A stretch of 64,000 bases of DNA from Actinomadura syzygii (GCF_008085905.1 NZ_VSFF01000009.1:434001-498000), one strand, 5' to 3'; positions 26,993 through 35,273 are shown, numbered from the stretch's first letter. A program made the numbers and translations. Notes: generated by a model from the sequence alone, not told the origin.

Positions 26993-27481
26993 ATGGCATA
27001 CGAACCGACCGACGGCGAGCTCGTCCATCTGAAGCGCTGCGTTGAGCTGGCCGCCGAGGCGCTGGACGCGTCCGACGAGCCTTTTGGATCGGTCCTCGCG
27101 GGGGCGGACGGGAAGGCCCTGTTCGAGGACCGCAACCGCACGGCGGGCGGCGACCACACCCGGCACCCCGAGTTCGAGGCCGCGCGCTGGGCGGCGAACA
27201 ACATGTCCGTGGAAGACCGCGCGGCGGCGACCGTGTTCACCTCCGGTGAGCACTGCCCGATGTGCTCGGCCGCGCACGGCTGGGTCGGGCTCGGACGCAT
27301 CGTCTACGTCCTGTCGGCGGCTCAGCTCGCAGCCTGGCGGGTGGACCTCGGCGTCCCGCCCGGTCCGGTCACGGCCTTCCCGATCCAGGAGGTCGTGCCC
27401 GGCATCCAGGTGGACGGGCCGGTCGCGTCCCTCGAGTCCGCGATGCGCGACCTGCACACCCGCGCCGCCGCCCGCCGCTGA
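26993..27481 (+). CDS. Nucleoside/cytidine deaminase-family protein
   Basis: 162 residues. Zinc-site motifs of the CDA/TadA superfamily are 'TRHPEFEAARW' (HPE in place of the usual HAE) and 'SGEHCPMCSAAH' (two Cys ligands). This matches small guanine-deaminase/TadA-like enzymes that deaminate free bases or nucleosides. It begins 12 bp after cebR and is followed by a strong terminator, so it may be the last gene of the ceb transcript. The substrate is unknown. Confidence 0.85.
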   Translation: MAYEPTDGELVHLKRCVELAAEALDASDEPFGSVLAGADGKALFEDRNRTAGGDHTRHPEFEAARWAANNMSVEDRAAATVFTSGEHCPMCSAAHGWVGLGRIVYVLSAAQLAAWRVDLGVPPGPVTAFPIQEVVPGIQVDGPVASLESAMRDLHTRAAARR

Positions 27482-27492
27482 CCTGACGACCG

Positions 27493-27529
27493 AAGGCGCG
27501 CCGTCCCTTTTGTGGACGGCGCGCCTTTT
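27493..27529 (+). terminator. Rho-independent terminator
   Basis: A 14-bp perfect stem AAGGCGCGCCGTCC / GGACGGCGCGCCTT with a 7-nt loop, followed by TTTT. It closes the ceb-deaminase transcription unit and separates it from the convergent emfourin-like gene. Confidence 0.9.
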
Positions 27530-27541
27530 CGCGGGGATCGG

Positions 27542-27868
27542 TCAGCGGGCGAGCAGCGCGTCGAGCCGCTCCACCGCCGCCCGCCAGTCCGGCGGCACCT
27601 GGCAGCGCGTCGCGCGGCGCCCCCGATAGGTGAGCGTGTAGGTGAAGTGATCGGCCACCTGGCATCCGGCCGGTGACGACCGCGTGGTCACGATCCCGCG
27701 GAGCGCGGCGCGCAGGTCGCGCATTTCATCGCCCCGCAGCATGATCTTCCTGTCGCGGACGACCGCCGTCCCCGAATCGTCGACGGTCACGCGGTCGTCG
27801 AAACCGGCGAATCCGCCGGTCCGCTCATAGGTCACCAGGATGTCCGATCCCGCATGGGCCAGCATCGC
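27542..27868 (-). CDS. Protealysin-inhibitor (emfourin)-like protein
   Basis: About 108 residues from an ATG with GGAGGG 10 bp upstream (an earlier ATG at 27883 is possible). The core 'YERTGGFAGFDDRVTVDD' and the C-terminal strand 'HFTYTLTYRGRRATRCQV' fit the emfourin fold, a proteinaceous inhibitor of M4 metalloproteases. No signal peptide is seen. It lies 82 bp downstream of an SSI-type inhibitor on the same strand. The assignment rests on the SGGFAG-type motif and is moderate. Confidence 0.6.
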   Translation of the reverse strand, partial: AMLAHAGSDILVTYERTGGFAGFDDRVTVDDSGTAVVRDRKIMLRGDEMRDLRAALRGIVTTRSSPAGCQVADHFTYTLTYRGRRATRCQVPPDWRAAVERLDALLAR

Positions 27869-27950
27869 GTCGAAGCCCTCCATTTCGGGCGGGCCGCCGG
27901 AAAGCACACCGGGTCCCGTCCGGCGGCCCGCGGGTCGGCGATCAGCGCCC

Positions 27951-28340
27951 TTACCGGAAAAGGATTCCGCCGGTCTCCCGCACCGCGGCGCACCGGTTGC
28001 CGTAGGTGCGGGCGAAATGCCGGGGCGCGCCGTGCCAGCGGCCCTCGGCGCGGACCCGGACGGGCGCGTACTCCAGCGTGCACACCCCGTCCTGCGCGGG
28101 AATGCGCGACACCTCACCGCGCACGGATTTGAGCTGGTCACAGGCTCGGGCCGCGTCCTGGTGGGTGCCTCCGTCCGGGTCGCAGGTCAACGTGCGGACG
28201 GTGCCGTGCCCCCTCTCGGGCGTCACCCACAGCCGGTAGGCGGCGGCCGGTTCGCGCGCCTGCGCGGGCGCCGCCTGCGCGAGGACGGCCATTCCCGTCG
28301 CCAGCACGGCCCAGCGGAGACGGGCACGCGATTCATGCAT
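27951..28340 (-). CDS. SSI-family serine protease inhibitor
   Basis: A secreted 129-residue protein. The signal peptide is about residues 1-29, ending in 'AQAAPAQA'. The Streptomyces-subtilisin-inhibitor core has four cysteines in two pairs, 'LTCDPDGG...ARACDQL' and 'GVCTLEYAPV...YGNRC'. The reactive-site loop CTLEYAPV places Leu at P1, suggesting subtilisin- or chymotrypsin-like targets. ATG with GAGGAAGAG upstream. Followed on the same strand by the emfourin-like gene. Confidence 0.9.
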   Translation of the reverse strand: MHESRARLRWAVLATGMAVLAQAAPAQAREPAAAYRLWVTPERGHGTVRTLTCDPDGGTHQDAARACDQLKSVRGEVSRIPAQDGVCTLEYAPVRVRAEGRWHGAPRHFARTYGNRCAAVRETGGILFR

Positions 28341-28589
28341 CTCTTCCTCCCCAGTTTCTGCCCGCCGCGATCCGCGGCGTCGGCCGCCCGGACGCCGAAT
28401 CACCGTGGCGCCCCGCCAATGGGCGCGCCATAAAATCCCCCAAACAAGGTCAATTCCGGTCTCGGGTCGGCCGTCGGTGAACTCCGAAATCGAGTCTGCC
28501 CATTTTTCCAATGCCGCGTAGCCGAAATGCGGCGGGCGGCCGCGGTATCGCCCGCGGGGCCCGTACACACCGCGCTAGGCTCGCATGTC

Positions 28590-29225
28590 ATGACCGACCT
28601 GTTGAATTCGCCCTTCCTGAAGATCGAACAGCAGTCGTCGCAGCTCGACTACCGGATCGAGGGCGAGAACGACCTGCCCCTCGGTCACGCGACGCAGGTC
28701 GCGGGCCCGAAACCGCGCAAGGGACTGCTCGGCATGTTCGGCTCGGGGCTCAAGAACGCGAGGGTCGTCGTCCAGGTCGGCGGGCTCGACGGCGCGCCGC
28801 TGTTCTACGTCGACCACCAGGACGGCGCCCCGGTCGCGGTGGTGGCGCCCGGCGGCCAGGTGATCGGCCGGTTCCAGTACGACCTCCAGGGCGTGGCGCA
28901 GCAGATGGCGGCGGGCGGCGTGATGGGCGCCGTGTTCGGCCGCGCGGCCGCGATGCGGCACCGCCTGCTCGACGGCGCCGACCGTCCGCTGTGCGAACTG
29001 GCGTGGGAGATGCGGCAGGTCGGCACGCCCGGCGACAATACGCTCCGGTGGATCCCGGTCGGCTGCGACTACACCGACGTGAACGGGCAGCTCATCGCGC
29101 ACGCCGACGTCCGGGAGGCGACCTTCAAGGACCGGTACGTCCTGCAGCTCATGTACCAGCTCCCCGAGCCGCTGCGCACGATGGTCATCGCCTCGCCCCT
29201 CGCCTTCGACCTGACCCGGAGCTGA
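28590..29225 (+). CDS. LURP-one/phospholipid-scramblase-like protein
   Basis: 211 residues of beta-rich tubby/scramblase-type fold, with repeated 'GHATQVAGPK', 'PLFYVDHQDG' and 'APGGQVIGRFQYD' strands and a C-terminal hydrophobic helix 'RTMVIASPLAFDL'. The family is thought to bind lipid or DNA in other lineages; bacterial function is unknown. ATG giving MTDLLNSPFLK. It ends 1 bp before a paralogue. Confidence 0.75.
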   Translation: MTDLLNSPFLKIEQQSSQLDYRIEGENDLPLGHATQVAGPKPRKGLLGMFGSGLKNARVVVQVGGLDGAPLFYVDHQDGAPVAVVAPGGQVIGRFQYDLQGVAQQMAAGGVMGAVFGRAAAMRHRLLDGADRPLCELAWEMRQVGTPGDNTLRWIPVGCDYTDVNGQLIAHADVREATFKDRYVLQLMYQLPEPLRTMVIASPLAFDLTRS

Positions 29226-29226
29226 C

Positions 29227-29841
29227 GTGCCGTCCCTGTACGAAGCGCTCACCTGGACGATCGACGAGCCGCAGCGGCCGCGCGAGTACGTCGTCCACGA
29301 CGGCGGGGAGCTGCTCGCCAACGTCACCCGGGTTCCCGTCCAGCGGCAGGACGACTCCGCGATGCCGTACGCGAACCCGCACGCCCAGTACGACGAGACC
29401 CGCACGGTGGTCTGCGTCGCCGGGCCTGACGGGACGCCGTACTTCTATGTCGACCGGACCAACGACCCGATGCGTCCGCAACCCGCCTACGTGGTCGCGC
29501 CGAACGGCGGCCTGATCGGCTCGGTCGCGGTCATGACGGGCGGGCTGGGCGGCGTCGTGAAGCTGATGTCCGGCAAGCGGGGCGGCCGCTACGGGCTCCT
29601 CGACGCGCAGCGCAACGAGATCGCGTTCGTGACCGGCCCCGGCATGCGGAACCCGAACGAGGAGGGCACGATCACCGATCCCGGCGGCAATCGGATCGGG
29701 TCGTACCTGACCGCCCACTCCCCTTACAACGACCGGCGTCGGCGCCACACCGTCCGGGTCTTCGCGCCCCTGCCCGAGCCGCTGCGGACGCTCGTGCTCG
29801 CGTCGCTGATCGGCGTCGAGCTGATGACCCCGGCAAGCTGA
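29227..29841 (+). CDS. LURP-one/phospholipid-scramblase-like protein, paralogue
   Basis: 204 residues from GTG. It has the same architecture as its upstream neighbour ('PYFYVDRTND', 'VVAPNGGLIGSVAV', C-terminal 'LPEPLRTLVLASLIGVEL'), so the two arose by tandem duplication. One base separates them. It converges on the CBM2 kinase gene 21 bp away. Confidence 0.75.
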   Translation: MPSLYEALTWTIDEPQRPREYVVHDGGELLANVTRVPVQRQDDSAMPYANPHAQYDETRTVVCVAGPDGTPYFYVDRTNDPMRPQPAYVVAPNGGLIGSVAVMTGGLGGVVKLMSGKRGGRYGLLDAQRNEIAFVTGPGMRNPNEEGTITDPGGNRIGSYLTAHSPYNDRRRRHTVRVFAPLPEPLRTLVLASLIGVELMTPAS

Positions 29842-29862
29842 CGACCCCGGCGAGCTGGCCGG

Positions 29863-31278
29863 TCAGCTCCGGCACTCGCCGCCGTTCAGCGTGAAGCGGG
29901 ACGGCACGCCGTTCCCTCCGTCCTGGCGTCCGAGGAAGCCGAACTCGGCCGTCCCGCGCGGCGGGATCGAGCGGTTCCAGCCCGCCGCCGTGACGGTGAC
30001 GGCCGCGCCGTTCTGGGTGCTGCCGCCGTTCCAGAGCTGGACGATCGACTGCCCGTCCGGGAACTCGAAGCCGAGCGTCCAGCCGTTGATCGCCTGGTCG
30101 CCGAGGTTCGTGATGCGGACGGACGCCTGGAAGCCCTCCGGCCACGTCCCCTGCATCTGGTAGGACACCGAGCAGGCGGTAGACGGCTTCGCGCTCGCGG
30201 ACGGCGATCTCGGCCGTCCCGCGCTCGCCCGGTCGGACGAGTCGGGCGCCAGCGCGGCCAGCAGCAGCGCCACGAGGGCCAGGGCTCCGACGGCGGCGCC
30301 GCCGATGAGCAGCGGCTTCCGGAAAGAGCGCGGTGCGGGCGGCGGGTCCTGCGGCGGCGGCTCGGCCAGGACGCGCGTCGGGTTCGGCGCGGGCTCGGGC
30401 GAGACGGGCGGTCCGGCCAGGACGCCGGTCGCGTCCGGCGGCTCCGGCGACTCGGACGTCCAGCGGCCGTGCTCGGCGGGACGGGCGTCGCCGCCGCCGT
30501 GCCGCGTCGCGAGCTGGACGCCGCCCGCCGCCGCCAGCACCCGGGCCGCCTCCGCCGCCGTCGGCCGGTCCTCCGGACGCTCGGCGAGGCAGCGGCGGCA
30601 GAGCGCGGCGACCTCGTCCGGCACGTCCGGTGGCAGGGACGGCGTCGACACCGGCAGCCCGGTCAGCGACTCGTGCAGGACCACGCCCAGCGAGAACACG
30701 TCGGCGGCCGCCGTGGGCGCGGCGCCCGTCAGCAGTTCGGGCGCGACGTAGGCGGGCGTGCCGAGGACGGGCCCGCCCGCGGTCGCGGGGCCGGTGAACG
30801 CGATCCCGAAGTCGAGCACCTTCACCCCGACCGGGGTGAGGAAGATGTTCGCGGGCTTGACGTCGCGGTGGACGATCCCCGCGGCGTGGGCGGCGGCCAG
30901 GGCGTCCGCCACCCGCGCGCAGACACCGGCGGCCTCCCGCCAGGGCAGCGGGCCGCGGGTGAGGCGCGCGGACAGGCTCTCCCCGTCCAGCAGCTCCATG
31001 ACCACGTAGGGGACGGTCCGCGTCGGGCCGTCCTGCTCGCCGTAGTCGTACACGCCGGTGATGCTCGGGTGCGTGAGGCCCGCGGCGGCCTTCGCCTCCT
31101 GGCGGAGCCGCCGGGTGAACTCCTCCGGCCAGCCGTCCTTCGGCACCTTGACGGCGACGGCGCGGTCGAGGACGAGGTCGACCGCGCGCCAGACGGTCGC
31201 CATGCCGCCCGCGCCGAGTGGTCGTTCCAGGCGGTAGCGCTCCCCGAGGCGGTCGCCCGGGGCGACGATCTCCGGCAT
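29863..31278 (-). CDS. Membrane Ser/Thr protein kinase with extracellular CBM2 domain
   Basis: 471 residues. The N-terminal Hanks-type kinase is complete: glycine loop 'LGAGGMATVW', Lys in 'AVAVKVPKDG', 'IVHRDVKPANIF', 'VLDFGIAF' and 'VAPELL'. A proline-rich linker leads to one transmembrane helix (about 325-349). The outer C-terminal 100 residues are a CBM2-type cellulose-binding module with its Cys pair ('ACSVSYQ', 'NGGECRS') and tryptophans ('GTWPEGF', 'INGWTLGFEF', 'LWNGGS', 'GWNRSI'). It could sense cellulose outside and signal inside; the ceb operon is 3 kb away. Confidence 0.9.
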   Translation of the reverse strand: MPEIVAPGDRLGERYRLERPLGAGGMATVWRAVDLVLDRAVAVKVPKDGWPEEFTRRLRQEAKAAAGLTHPSITGVYDYGEQDGPTRTVPYVVMELLDGESLSARLTRGPLPWREAAGVCARVADALAAAHAAGIVHRDVKPANIFLTPVGVKVLDFGIAFTGPATAGGPVLGTPAYVAPELLTGAAPTAAADVFSLGVVLHESLTGLPVSTPSLPPDVPDEVAALCRRCLAERPEDRPTAAEAARVLAAAGGVQLATRHGGGDARPAEHGRWTSESPEPPDATGVLAGPPVSPEPAPNPTRVLAEPPPQDPPPAPRSFRKPLLIGGAAVGALALVALLLAALAPDSSDRASAGRPRSPSASAKPSTACSVSYQMQGTWPEGFQASVRITNLGDQAINGWTLGFEFPDGQSIVQLWNGGSTQNGAAVTVTAAGWNRSIPPRGTAEFGFLGRQDGGNGVPSRFTLNGGECRS

Positions 31279-31300
31279 GGGGAGCAGCCTATGCCCGGGC

Positions 31301-32092
31301 TCAGGGCACGAGGTACCGGCTGTCGCGCGCGTCGGTGATCGCCATGTGACCGGGCGCGTGCCCGATGGCGAACTTCGGCCGGGACGCCGCCACCGCCGCC
31401 TGCGGGGTCACTCCGCACGCCCAGAACACCGGGATCTCGTCCACCCGGACGTCGACCGGGTCGCCGTAGTCGGGCCGTCCGAGGTCGTCGATGCCGAGTT
31501 CGACGGGGTCGCCGACATGGACGGGCGCGCCGTGCACGGACGGGTACCGCGCCGTGACCCGGACGGCGTCCGCGACCTGCGCGGCCAGGACGGGACGCAT
31601 CGACACGACGAGCGGGCCGCCGAACTCCCCGGCGCGGCGGCACATGCGGTTCGTCCGGTACATCGGGACGTTCCGGCCCTGCTCGACGTGCCGGATGGGC
31701 ACGCCCGCGTCCTCCAGCGCCGCCTCGAAGGTGAAGCTGCACCCGAGGAGGAACGAGACGAGGTCGTCCCGCCAGTATCCGGTCACGTCGGGGACTTCGG
31801 CGACCGGCTCGCCGTCCTCGTAGACGACGTAGCCGGGAAGGTCGGTGCGCAGGTCGCCGGAGAACAGCGACGCGGACGTCTCGCCGGGCTCGGTGACGTC
31901 CAGGACGGGGCACGGCTTCGGGTTGCGCTGGGCGAACAGCAGCAGGTCGTAGGCGTGCTCGCGGGGCACGGCGATCAGGTTCGCCTGCGTCCAGCCCCGG
32001 CACCAGCCCGCGGTGGGGGCGCGGAGCCCGGCCCGGAACAGGGCCCTCGCCTGGCCGGGCGACAACTCGCCCGGGTTGATCGGGGCGGTCAT
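31301..32092 (-). CDS. DUF1445 (YcsI-like) putative hydro-lyase
   Basis: 263 residues, D-glutamate-cyclase-like superfamily. Typical stretches are 'GYWRDDLVSFLLGCSFTFE', 'CGVTPQAAVAASRPKFAIGH' and the C-terminal 'PGHMAITDARDSRYL'. It follows, on the same strand, an Nramp-related transporter resembling YcsG. In Bacillus subtilis ycsG and ycsI lie with 5-oxoprolinase genes, which points to pyroglutamate or a related lactam, but no pxpABC is in this window. ATG giving MTAPINPGELS. Confidence 0.85.
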   Translation of the reverse strand: MTAPINPGELSPGQARALFRAGLRAPTAGWCRGWTQANLIAVPREHAYDLLLFAQRNPKPCPVLDVTEPGETSASLFSGDLRTDLPGYVVYEDGEPVAEVPDVTGYWRDDLVSFLLGCSFTFEAALEDAGVPIRHVEQGRNVPMYRTNRMCRRAGEFGGPLVVSMRPVLAAQVADAVRVTARYPSVHGAPVHVGDPVELGIDDLGRPDYGDPVDVRVDEIPVFWACGVTPQAAVAASRPKFAIGHAPGHMAITDARDSRYLVP

Positions 32093-32103
32093 CGGTCCCC
32101 CCG

Positions 32104-32163
32104 GTGTCGGCGGACGCAGCGTCGGCGGACGCAGTGCCAGCGGACGCAATGTCGGCGGACGCG
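32104..32163. repeat. 15-bp tandem repeat, four copies
   Basis: Four near-identical 15-mers of the form GTGTCGGCGGACGCA just upstream of the DUF1445 start. They lie inside the 319-bp non-coding stretch 32093-32411 between the transporter and DUF1445 genes. The rest of the stretch shows no gene or clear promoter. The length is a multiple of three, but the preferred DUF1445 start excludes the repeat from the protein. Confidence 0.8.
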
Positions 32164-32411
32164 GTGGCCCCCGAACCCGATCCCGTTCGCCGCCGCGTCC
32201 GCGGGGACACCGGGCGGCCGGCCGTACGCGGGCCGGAGCGAGTCCGGGTCTGCGGCACCCGACACCCCCACGCCGAGTGCCGCATGACCCGGACGCCCCA
32301 GGTACCGGACTGTCGCCAGCGGCCCTGTAAGGGGAACGCGCGGCCCCGGCCGCATGGTTCCCGGACGCGCCGGACTTTTCGCGCTATGTAGGGGAATCAG
32401 CACACCGTCCC

Positions 32412-33641
32412 TCATTTCCACAGGTCATCGAGGCCGGACAGGGCGTTCCAGCCGAGGTAGAGCGACAGCAGCCACGCGGCGACGCCGAGCGCGAGCAGCC
32501 AGACCGGGTACCGGTAGCCGCCGAGGAGGTCGCGCCGCCGTCCGGCCGCGAAGAGCAGGACGCCGAGCCCGAACGGCAGGATCATCCCGTTCAGCGCGCC
32601 CGCGAGGACGAGCAGCTTCGCCGGGGCGGTGCCGATCACGAGGTAGATCGCGGCGGAGATCGCGATGAACGCCACCACGAGGCGGTTGCGGTGCCGCTCG
32701 ACGAACGTCGAGAACGACACCAGGAACGACACCGACGTGTAGGACGCGCCGATCACCGACGTGATCGCCGCCGCCCACATGATCACGCCGAACAGCCGCA
32801 GCCCGGCACCGCCCGCCGCGTGCTGGAAGGCCGACGACGGCGGGTTCTCCTTGGCGAGCGTCACGCCGCCCGCGACGACGCCGAGGACGGCGAGGAACAG
32901 CAGCACCCGCATCAGCCCGGTGACGAGGATGCCGGTGACCGCGCTCCGGTTGATCTCCTTGACGTTGTCCGCGCCGGTCAGCCCGGACTCGATCATGCGG
33001 TGCGCGCCCGCGTAGGTGATGTAGCCGCCGACCGTCCCGCCGATCAGGGTGGTGATGACGAGGAAGTCAACGGTCTCCGGCGAGACGCTCTGCCGCAGCG
33101 CGTCGCCGAGCGGCGGCTCGGACACGAACGCCACGTACAGCGTCAGCAGGATCATCGCGGCGCCGAGCACGATGACGATCCGGTCCATCGCGACCCCGGC
33201 CCGGCGGCTGAGGAAGATCGCGATGGCGACCAGCGCGGACAGCGCGCCGCCGAGCTTGACGTCCAGGCCGAGCAGCGCGTTCAGGCCGAGCGCCGTGCCC
33301 GCGATGTTGCCGATGTTGAACACGAGGCCGCCGAAGACGTCCAGCGCGGCGAGGCCGTAGCCCGCGCCGGGCAGGACGCGGTTGCCGAGCTCCTGCGCGC
33401 GCATGCCGGACACGCCGACGACGCGCCACACGTTGAGCTGGATCGCGATGTCCACCAGCACGGACACGACGATCGCGAACGCGAACGCGGCGCCGAGCTT
33501 GGCGGTGAACACGGTGGTCTGGGTGATGAAGCCGGGTCCGATGGCGCTGGTCGCCATCAGGAACATCGCGCCCGCGAGCGCGGCGCGGCGGGAGCGGGCG
33601 GGAGGCGAGGGGGGCTTTTCCAGGGTGGTCCGGTCCGTCAT
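32412..33641 (-). CDS. Nramp-related transporter lacking metal-site motifs (YcsG-like)
   Basis: 409 residues with about eleven transmembrane helices. The Nramp N-terminal landmark is 'SAIGPGFITQTT', but the metal-binding DPGN of helix 1 and MPH of helix 6 are missing. Their places hold 'FITQTTVFTAKLG' and 'GGYITYAGAHRMIESG'. It is therefore probably not a manganese/iron carrier. Pairing with DUF1445 matches the ycsG-ycsI arrangement, so an organic substrate is plausible. Divergent from a GntR regulator, with a 21-bp palindrome between them. Confidence 0.85.
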   Translation of the reverse strand: MTDRTTLEKPPSPPARSRRAALAGAMFLMATSAIGPGFITQTTVFTAKLGAAFAFAIVVSVLVDIAIQLNVWRVVGVSGMRAQELGNRVLPGAGYGLAALDVFGGLVFNIGNIAGTALGLNALLGLDVKLGGALSALVAIAIFLSRRAGVAMDRIVIVLGAAMILLTLYVAFVSEPPLGDALRQSVSPETVDFLVITTLIGGTVGGYITYAGAHRMIESGLTGADNVKEINRSAVTGILVTGLMRVLLFLAVLGVVAGGVTLAKENPPSSAFQHAAGGAGLRLFGVIMWAAAITSVIGASYTSVSFLVSFSTFVERHRNRLVVAFIAISAAIYLVIGTAPAKLLVLAGALNGMILPFGLGVLLFAAGRRRDLLGGYRYPVWLLALGVAAWLLSLYLGWNALSGLDDLWK

Positions 33642-33681
33642 GGGGGCTGACCTTCCAGGGGTGCGACCTTTCCGCCAGGGT

Positions 33682-33702
33682 AAGGATTGTTGAACAATCC
33701 TT
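33682..33702. promoter_or_regulatory. GntR-type palindromic operator
   Basis: Perfect 21-bp palindrome AAGGATTGTT-G-AACAATCCTT in the AT-rich gap between the Nramp-like gene and the divergent FadR-type GntR gene. A second partial copy (AATCCTT) follows at once. Likely binding site of that GntR protein, controlling both directions. Confidence 0.75.
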
Positions 33703-33802
33703 CAATCCTTTTGTAGGGTTATTTCCGGCGCCGCTGGGATACCCTGGCCGTCGCACCGACGTCGAAGCGCGTGGCGTCCGCCGCCACCGGGAGGGCAGGC
33801 CG

Positions 33803-34525
33803 ATGCCGACGCAGGAGTCGTGGCTCGACGAGATCGCGGCGGCGCGGCACGAGCTGGATCGCTCCAGCACCGCGGCCCGGGTCGCCGACCTGCTCCGCGA
33901 GCAGATCACCGACGGGCGGCTCGTCCCCGGGGCACGGCTCCCCGAGGAGGACCTCTGCCGCGCCGTGAAGGTGTCGCGCAACACGATGCGGGAGGCGTTC
34001 CGGCTGCTCGTCCAGGAGCGGCTGCTCGTGCACGAGTTCAACCGCGGGGTGTTCGTCCGGCGCGTCACCGCCGAGGGCCTGGCCGACCTGTACCGCGTCC
34101 GGCGGATCCTGGAGTGCGAGGGGGTGCGGTGCGCGCGGGACGCGTCCGCCGCCGCGCTCGCCCGCGTCGAGGCGGCGGTCGCCGACGGCGAGCGCGCCGC
34201 CGCGGCGGGCCGCTGGGCCGACGTCGGCACCGCCGACATCCGCTTCCACCGGGCGCTCGCCGCGCTGGTCGGCAGCCCGCGGGTGGACGAGATGACCCGG
34301 CACCTGCTCGCCGAGATGCGGCTCGTCTTCCACGAGATGGGCTCGCCGCGCGAGTTCCACGAGCCCTACCTCGCCCGCAACCGGCGCATCCACGACCTGC
34401 TGGCCGGCGGCGACCCGGCGGCGGCCGAGCGCGAGCTGCGCTCCTACCTGGACGACGCCGAGGCGCAGCTCACGAGCGCCTACCGCGCGAAAGGCCAGCG
34501 GCCGGGTCAACGGTCGGGCGCGTAG
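33803..34525 (+). CDS. GntR-family regulator (FadR/FCD subfamily)
   Basis: 240 residues. The N-terminal winged helix includes 'GARLPEEDLCRAVKVSRNTM', and the all-helical FCD effector domain includes 'FHRALAALVGSPRVDEM' and 'RIHDLLAGGD' with the metal-binding histidines typical of FCD. It is divergent from the Nramp-DUF1445 pair and separated by a 21-bp palindrome, so it is its probable repressor. The 3' end overlaps the convergent second GntR gene by 19 bp. Confidence 0.9.
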   Translation: MPTQESWLDEIAAARHELDRSSTAARVADLLREQITDGRLVPGARLPEEDLCRAVKVSRNTMREAFRLLVQERLLVHEFNRGVFVRRVTAEGLADLYRVRRILECEGVRCARDASAAALARVEAAVADGERAAAAGRWADVGTADIRFHRALAALVGSPRVDEMTRHLLAEMRLVFHEMGSPREFHEPYLARNRRIHDLLAGGDPAAAERELRSYLDDAEAQLTSAYRAKGQRPGQRSGA

Positions 34526-35154
34526 TTCATGACGTGGTCGTGCAGGAGCTGCGGAGCGCGCGGGTCGCGGCGGCGGAACGCCTCGATCAGCTCGGCGTGC
34601 TCGGCCGACTTGGAGTAGATCTCCGTCTGGTGCAGGCGCAGGGACAGGGTCGTCCACAGCTCGATGCCGAGGCCCTCCCAGACCGAGACGAGCAGCCGGT
34701 TCCCCGCCGACTCGACGATCTCGCGGTGGAAGGCGATGCTGAGCCGCATCTGCTCGACGAGGTCGCCGTCCCGCGCGGCGGCGGCGAGCCGCCGGTTGTG
34801 CTCTTCGAGGGCGTCCATGCAGTCGGCGAGGCGGGGCAGGGCGAGCTCCACGGCCGTCCGCTCCAGCCCGGCCCGGACGGGGAAGATCTCCGCGAGGTCC
34901 CGCGCGGTGAAGTCGCGGACGCGGGCGCCCCGGTTCGGCAGCGACTCGATCAGCCGCTGCGCCTCCAGCTGGCGCAGCGCCTCCCGGACGGGGCCCTGGC
35001 TGACGCCCAGCTCGGCGGCGATCCGGCGCTCGACGACGCGCTCGCCGGGCTCCCACCGGCCGGAGCTGATGCCGTCCACGATGAACTCGCGGATCTGGTC
35101 GGCGAGACCGGTGCGGAGCAGATGGGCTGGGGTCGGCGCGTTCACGGACGACAT
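34507..35154 (-). CDS. GntR-family regulator (FadR/FCD subfamily)
   Basis: 215 residues. wHTH part 'RRIAAELGVSQGPVREALRQ' and an FCD domain with 'AFHREIVESAGNRLLVSVWE'. ATG giving MSSVNAPTP was chosen over a further upstream Met that would lie in the operator. It is transcribed away from the 2-oxoacid dehydrogenase operon, with a TATGATC/GATCATA palindrome between them, so it probably controls that operon and itself. Confidence 0.88.
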   Translation of the reverse strand: MSSVNAPTPAHLLRTGLADQIREFIVDGISSGRWEPGERVVERRIAAELGVSQGPVREALRQLEAQRLIESLPNRGARVRDFTARDLAEIFPVRAGLERTAVELALPRLADCMDALEEHNRRLAAAARDGDLVEQMRLSIAFHREIVESAGNRLLVSVWEGLGIELWTTLSLRLHQTEIYSKSAEHAELIEAFRRRDPRAPQLLHDHVMNYAPDR

Positions 35155-35194
35155 GTTAGACGGCACGTCGGTAAGTGAGCCTTGACGGATACAA

Positions 35195-35208
35195 TATGAT
35201 CGATCATA
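35195..35208. promoter_or_regulatory. Palindromic operator before the 2-oxoacid dehydrogenase operon
   Basis: Perfect 14-bp palindrome TATGATCGATCATA, followed by further TGATC half-sites to about 35222. It lies between the divergent GntR gene and the E1alpha gene. A TACAAT hexamer abuts the left arm and could be a -10 element. Confidence 0.6.
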
Positions 35209-35273
35209 GATCAATGATGATCGGGAGCGTCTGGTGATCCTATGACGCTGCCCCGGACAGAGGAAGGTCGCCG

